The notes under the pieces are model-generated. The model worked only from the letters and a program-made list of their open reading frames with translations, did not search any database and was not told the DNA's origin. Shown in pieces: positions 60,456 to 64,000 of a DNA stretch of 64,000 nt; position 1 is the first letter of the stretch, and each line of letters starts with the position of its first letter. Where the stretch lies: contig NC_023755.2 in assembly GCF_000499845.2 (NCBI RefSeq), positions 3,958,087-4,022,086 of the forward strand, written 5' to 3'. This stretch comes from Phaseolus vulgaris. Taxonomy: Eukaryota; Streptophyta; Magnoliopsida; Fabales; Fabaceae. Both the position numbers and the translations under genes were made by a program.

Positions 60456-61314
60456 TGCTTCCAGAAAATATATTAAAAATTTGTAATTGTTGAGGAGTAA
60501 AATATTAAAATGTGAAACCAGTTATACCTGTGATGCATGTTCTTAGAAAGTGTAACCTGAATCGAATACATAGGAAATACGTTCCAATGAGTACAGGTAT
60601 TATTTGAAGCATTAAACGAGGTATGATGATTCGGTAGTGTGATGTGTCCCGTGACCACCATCAATTCTAATATACGTATCAACTGTTTAAGACACAGGCA
60701 GCAGATTCACAACAAACTCAGTTACCAAAACCCAATGCTGTCGGCTGCGTTGGCATCAGACATCATCATCATAATAATAAACTAGGTAAAATGGGTTTGT
60801 TAATTAAGATTTGTTTTCACTTGCGTATAATAATTTAGTTATATTCTAACTCACCTACAAATTTTAATGTACCTATCCTGTAGTAAGGATCATATTGTGG
60901 ATGGTTACCTTTTAATAAAATTAGGATATACTCTAATAATAAAAAAATAGATATTAAGTTTAATTAAACTTTATATATATATATATATTCACAAATATAA
61001 CTATATTCATTACAACAAAAAAATTAAAATTAGTTGCAAAAGAAAGTGAGGGTGATGCAAAAGAAAGTGAAGGTGATGCTAGGAATCTTAAATAGTGTTC
61101 ACTAAGTCTTCATTATTAAAAAATAAAAAAATAAACCATGGGTAAACGTGAGTTATGTGGCCATAAACTAAAAAAAATTGTGAGTCAAATGGTCACAACT
61201 GAAACTATAAATAATAAATAATAATAAAAAATTTAAATTTTGTAGGTTAAGCCCACACAAACATAATATATATATATTTTTTAAATTAAATTTAAATATG
61301 TAATAAAATTATGA
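60456..61314. other. AT-rich intergenic DNA, no gene seen
   Basis: Includes a TA microsatellite (about 60968-60988) and a 16 bp direct repeat GCAAAAGAAAGTGAnGGTGATGC (about 61036-61080). No coding frame was recognised. Confidence 0.4.
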
Positions 61315-61511
61315 AGGTTAAGCTCACGCTTGTTTAAAAATTGCGTGGTCAATCCGTTGACTAAGCTCACCATCTTTGAATAAACAATATAAAATATAAT
61401 TTTGTGTGGGTAAGGTTAAGTCTACGTTTGTTTAAAAATTATATGACCAACATGTAGGCTAAGCTCACGCTTCTTTAAATAAATAATATAAAATATAATT
61501 TCGTGTGGGAA
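61315..61511. repeat. 98 bp tandem repeat, two full copies plus a diverged one
   Basis: Units start at 61315 and 61413 with AGGTTAAG and share TTTGTTTAAAAATT, CTAAGCTCAC and ATATAAAATATAATTTnGTGTG. A more diverged, partial copy precedes them (about 61244-61314, AGGTTAAGCCCACAC). No function is visible. Confidence 0.75.
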
Positions 61512-61933
61512 GTATGTAGGCTAGGCCTACGCAAAAAAACACACTACTTGTGTTCCACACACCCACCACTATTTTTATGTTGAGCATATTAGCTTCCAAA
61601 TTTAAATGATAAAAAAGTGTCCATTTATTATATCTAGTGTCTCTTTTTTACCCATGCTAATAAACATATTTTTTTTTAGTGATTTATTTATTTTTCCTTT
61701 ATGAGGTTTATTATATGGTCTTGGAATTACAACAACTTTTAAATATGATTAGAAGAAAAGGGTAAACTATTGGAAATAAGATGCAATATATTATTTTATA
61801 ATAAGATACAATTAACTGTGAATATTTAAATGAGCTTCAAGATTAACATGAAATATTAATTTACTCTATTTGCTTCCATTTTCATGCATATCTACATTGG
61901 ACCTAAGAAAAAAAGAAGGAAGGTTTATTGGCC

Positions 61934-62059
61934 ATGGATCAGCCCCTGGAATCTGCTATGGCTCATGTATTTCCTTCTGAATGGATGGACCCACAAGTTG
62001 CTGGCTACACCGTTTTTGACCCTTTCAGAAGACCATGGAATTATTTAATACATATCTGA
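61934..62059 (+). CDS. Small ORF of 41 codons, unrecognised
   Basis: An ATG in the good context GGCCATGG opens 41 codons: MDQPLESAMAHVFPSEWMDP, then QVAGYTVFDPFRRPWNYLIH and a final Ile before TGA. The composition (Trp, Pro, Phe, Asp-rich) and GC content are unlike the AT-rich surroundings and unlike a random frame. I do not recognise a family. It could be a small gene, the last exon of an unseen gene, or a captured gene fragment. No splice partners, promoter or conserved domain were found upstream. Confidence 0.3.
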   Translation: MDQPLESAMAHVFPSEWMDPQVAGYTVFDPFRRPWNYLIHI

Positions 62060-63613
62060 GCTCTGTGTGTGTGTGTGAAGTGAAGCTCTGTTATGTAGAG
62101 TTGATAGGTTTTTGCATTAATTGCCTTGAATCACACAATGAGGAAACAAAAACCTTGTGTGTTGTTGTTTCTTTATTAAATTTAGTAGACAACGTGTGCA
62201 GTGTAGGCCATTTGGTCCCCAATGATGAGCATCAAGCTGCGTATCTATCACAGAATACTACTAATCATACATTCATGCATCAAATTTTCAAAACTAATAT
62301 ATTATTTCAAGGATCATTTTCTATCTTATTAAATATATTATATATTACTAAAATATATATATAGTTATAAAATAGAACTTCAGTATTATCTTTAATATTG
62401 TATATAAGTTTTAGTCTCATTTTGTAATCTATATTTTTTTCTTAAATTAATGTTTTTAAATATATATATTACCATCTTTTTCTATTTGATTTCTTTTGTT
62501 TGAATTAGGACTATTACAATGGACAAAAGTCGTGAATTATTTAAGGTATACTTTGAGATCACAAGTATTAATCAGGTTTGATATATAGTAGAGATAGATT
62601 TTAAAAGAGTATAAAGGTTATATTCAATATATAAATTAGAATTTAATTTATTAATTTTTTATTTCATAAACTTTATTTTCTCCCTAAATTTTTTCTTCTC
62701 ATAATTTTTAAGATTTTGATTCTATTGATTTTTTGTTTACGAGTATCGAATGGTGGTAAAAGGAGTTAATATATTTAATTCATTTCAACCGAAGTGTGGT
62801 GCGAGCGTAGTATATTGTTAGTTGTTGAAATAAAAATTTGTATAGTTAATTGATGCATTTGAATTGGTATATAGTTGAGGTATTTTAGTATTGAAATGTT
62901 GATGTGTTGGTCTGAAGTGAAGGAATCAATTTTTGAAAGTAAACCATTGAGAAATGAGTCTTTGAATTTTATGGTTGAGGTTGAAAATGAAGTTAAGAAA
63001 TTTGTAGAGATTAAATATATTGTTTCTTTTTTCCTTTTTGAATTTAAACTTTTAGGAATTATTTGGAGTTAGACATATCCTTTTGAATAAAAATAGTTTT
63101 TATGTTTTATCTTTATTAATACTTTATTTTATTGTTTTATTTTGGATATTCTAATTATTTTTTATTTTTTAAGTATTTATTAAATAATTAATTATTTTTA
63201 TAATTAATTGAGAACTTTTTAAAAAAAAATAAAATCCTATAGTTCTCAATTTCAAATTTTAAATATGAAGTAGATTTGTCAAATGTGAAACGAAAGAATT
63301 TATTCAACGTGTAAACAGTTTATTTAGATGTGTAACCGTTCTTGCTACGTGAAGTTATTTTTTTTTCATATTTTCATCTTTTAAAAATTATAGTTTTCTA
63401 TCACTTCTTATCATTTATTTTAGTTGTTATCCCTTCATATCACTTAAGTTAATCTTAAATTATAATGCTTAGTTAATAAAATATTATAATTAATATAATT
63501 ATAAGCATGTGCCAAAAGAAAGATAAATAATTTAAAATTTACTTTAATAAAATAAATCTTATAACATATTTATTTAGCTTAAAAAATTAATAATTAATAA
63601 TTAATAATTTATA

Positions 63614-63645
<32 letters not shown>

Positions 63646-64000
63646 TGATATATAACTATATTTATAAATATTAAAAATCTTGAAAAACGTACCTTAAATA
63701 TTATAAATAATTTTAAACTTTCATTAATAACTATATTTATAAATATTAATATTTATATAATACGTTAATATAATTATTTTTACAGAATAAATTTGATTTT
63801 AAAATAAATATTTTCTTTTATTTCCTCTCTTTCCATTAAGTTTATCATAAAAATAAACATGTATATTGATGTTTTATATGTCGAAAAGATTAAGAAATAA
63901 TTTATATTGTTTTCATGGCTTGAATAGCATATATATATATATATATTTATTTCTAATAATTTTCTCAAGTAATACATTTCACCTAATCAAAAGTGAGAAC
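62060..64000. other. AT-rich intergenic DNA to the window end
   Basis: A GTGTGTGTGTG tract (62065-62080) and TA microsatellites (about 63619-63647 and 63930-63947) occur. The frames at 62035-62364 and 62875-63072 have no recognisable domain. Nothing else was seen. Confidence 0.4.

Overview
This is a nuclear, AT-rich plant window. Its genes have several introns, and decayed retrotransposons and CACTA-type MITEs fill most of the space. The repeats resemble ones I associate with legumes, so a phaseoloid legume (Phaseolus, Vigna or soybean relatives) is likely; that is inference. Only two intact protein genes are convincing.

Gene 1 (1753-9140, + strand) has seven exons that join in frame to give 285 residues. 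It looks like a plant LIN37-type subunit of the DREAM/MuvB cell-cycle repressor complex. Its 3.46 kb fourth intron holds a Ty1/copia fragment, a decayed hAT element with a BED zinc-finger exon, a 276 bp tandem duplication and an LTR with a primer-binding site. Its sixth intron holds a tRNA-derived SINE. Gene 2 (33799-35620, - strand) has four exons giving 377 residues. It is an HD-Zip class II repressor closest to Arabidopsis HAT14, with an EAR motif, homeodomain, leucine zipper and CPSCE motif. A TATA box and a G-box lie upstream.

Layout: 1-1490, unrecognised decayed sequence. 1.5-9.4 kb, LIN37-like gene. 10.9-14.4 kb, non-autonomous LTR element. 14.4-27.6 kb, AT-rich intergenic DNA with MITEs, a 5'-truncated LINE with a target-site duplication, and a Ty3-like LTR fragment. 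27.7-31.1 kb, a near-perfect hairpin MITE, then a LINE fused to a copia fragment. 31.1-41 kb, HAT14 and its flanks. 41-48.6 kb, a LINE (+) interrupted by a dispersed repeat, then a copia remnant (-). 48.6-53 kb, AT-rich DNA with one MITE. 53.7-57.1 kb, a second LINE (-) interrupted by the same dispersed repeat. 57.47-58.45 kb, a probable mitochondrial insertion that contains a group II intron domain V and is split by a MITE. 59.33-60.13 kb, a complete 802 bp CACTA element. 60.2-64 kb, a LINE tail, a 98 bp tandem repeat, one small ORF and AT-rich DNA.

The two genes are unrelated in function as far as the sequence shows. No new biochemical system is evident. The most notable structures are the hairpin CACTA MITEs, the organelle-derived insertion with its nested MITE, the paired LINE/repeat nests and the transposon-loaded introns of the LIN37-like gene. 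All calls come from reading the sequence; no database search was run.
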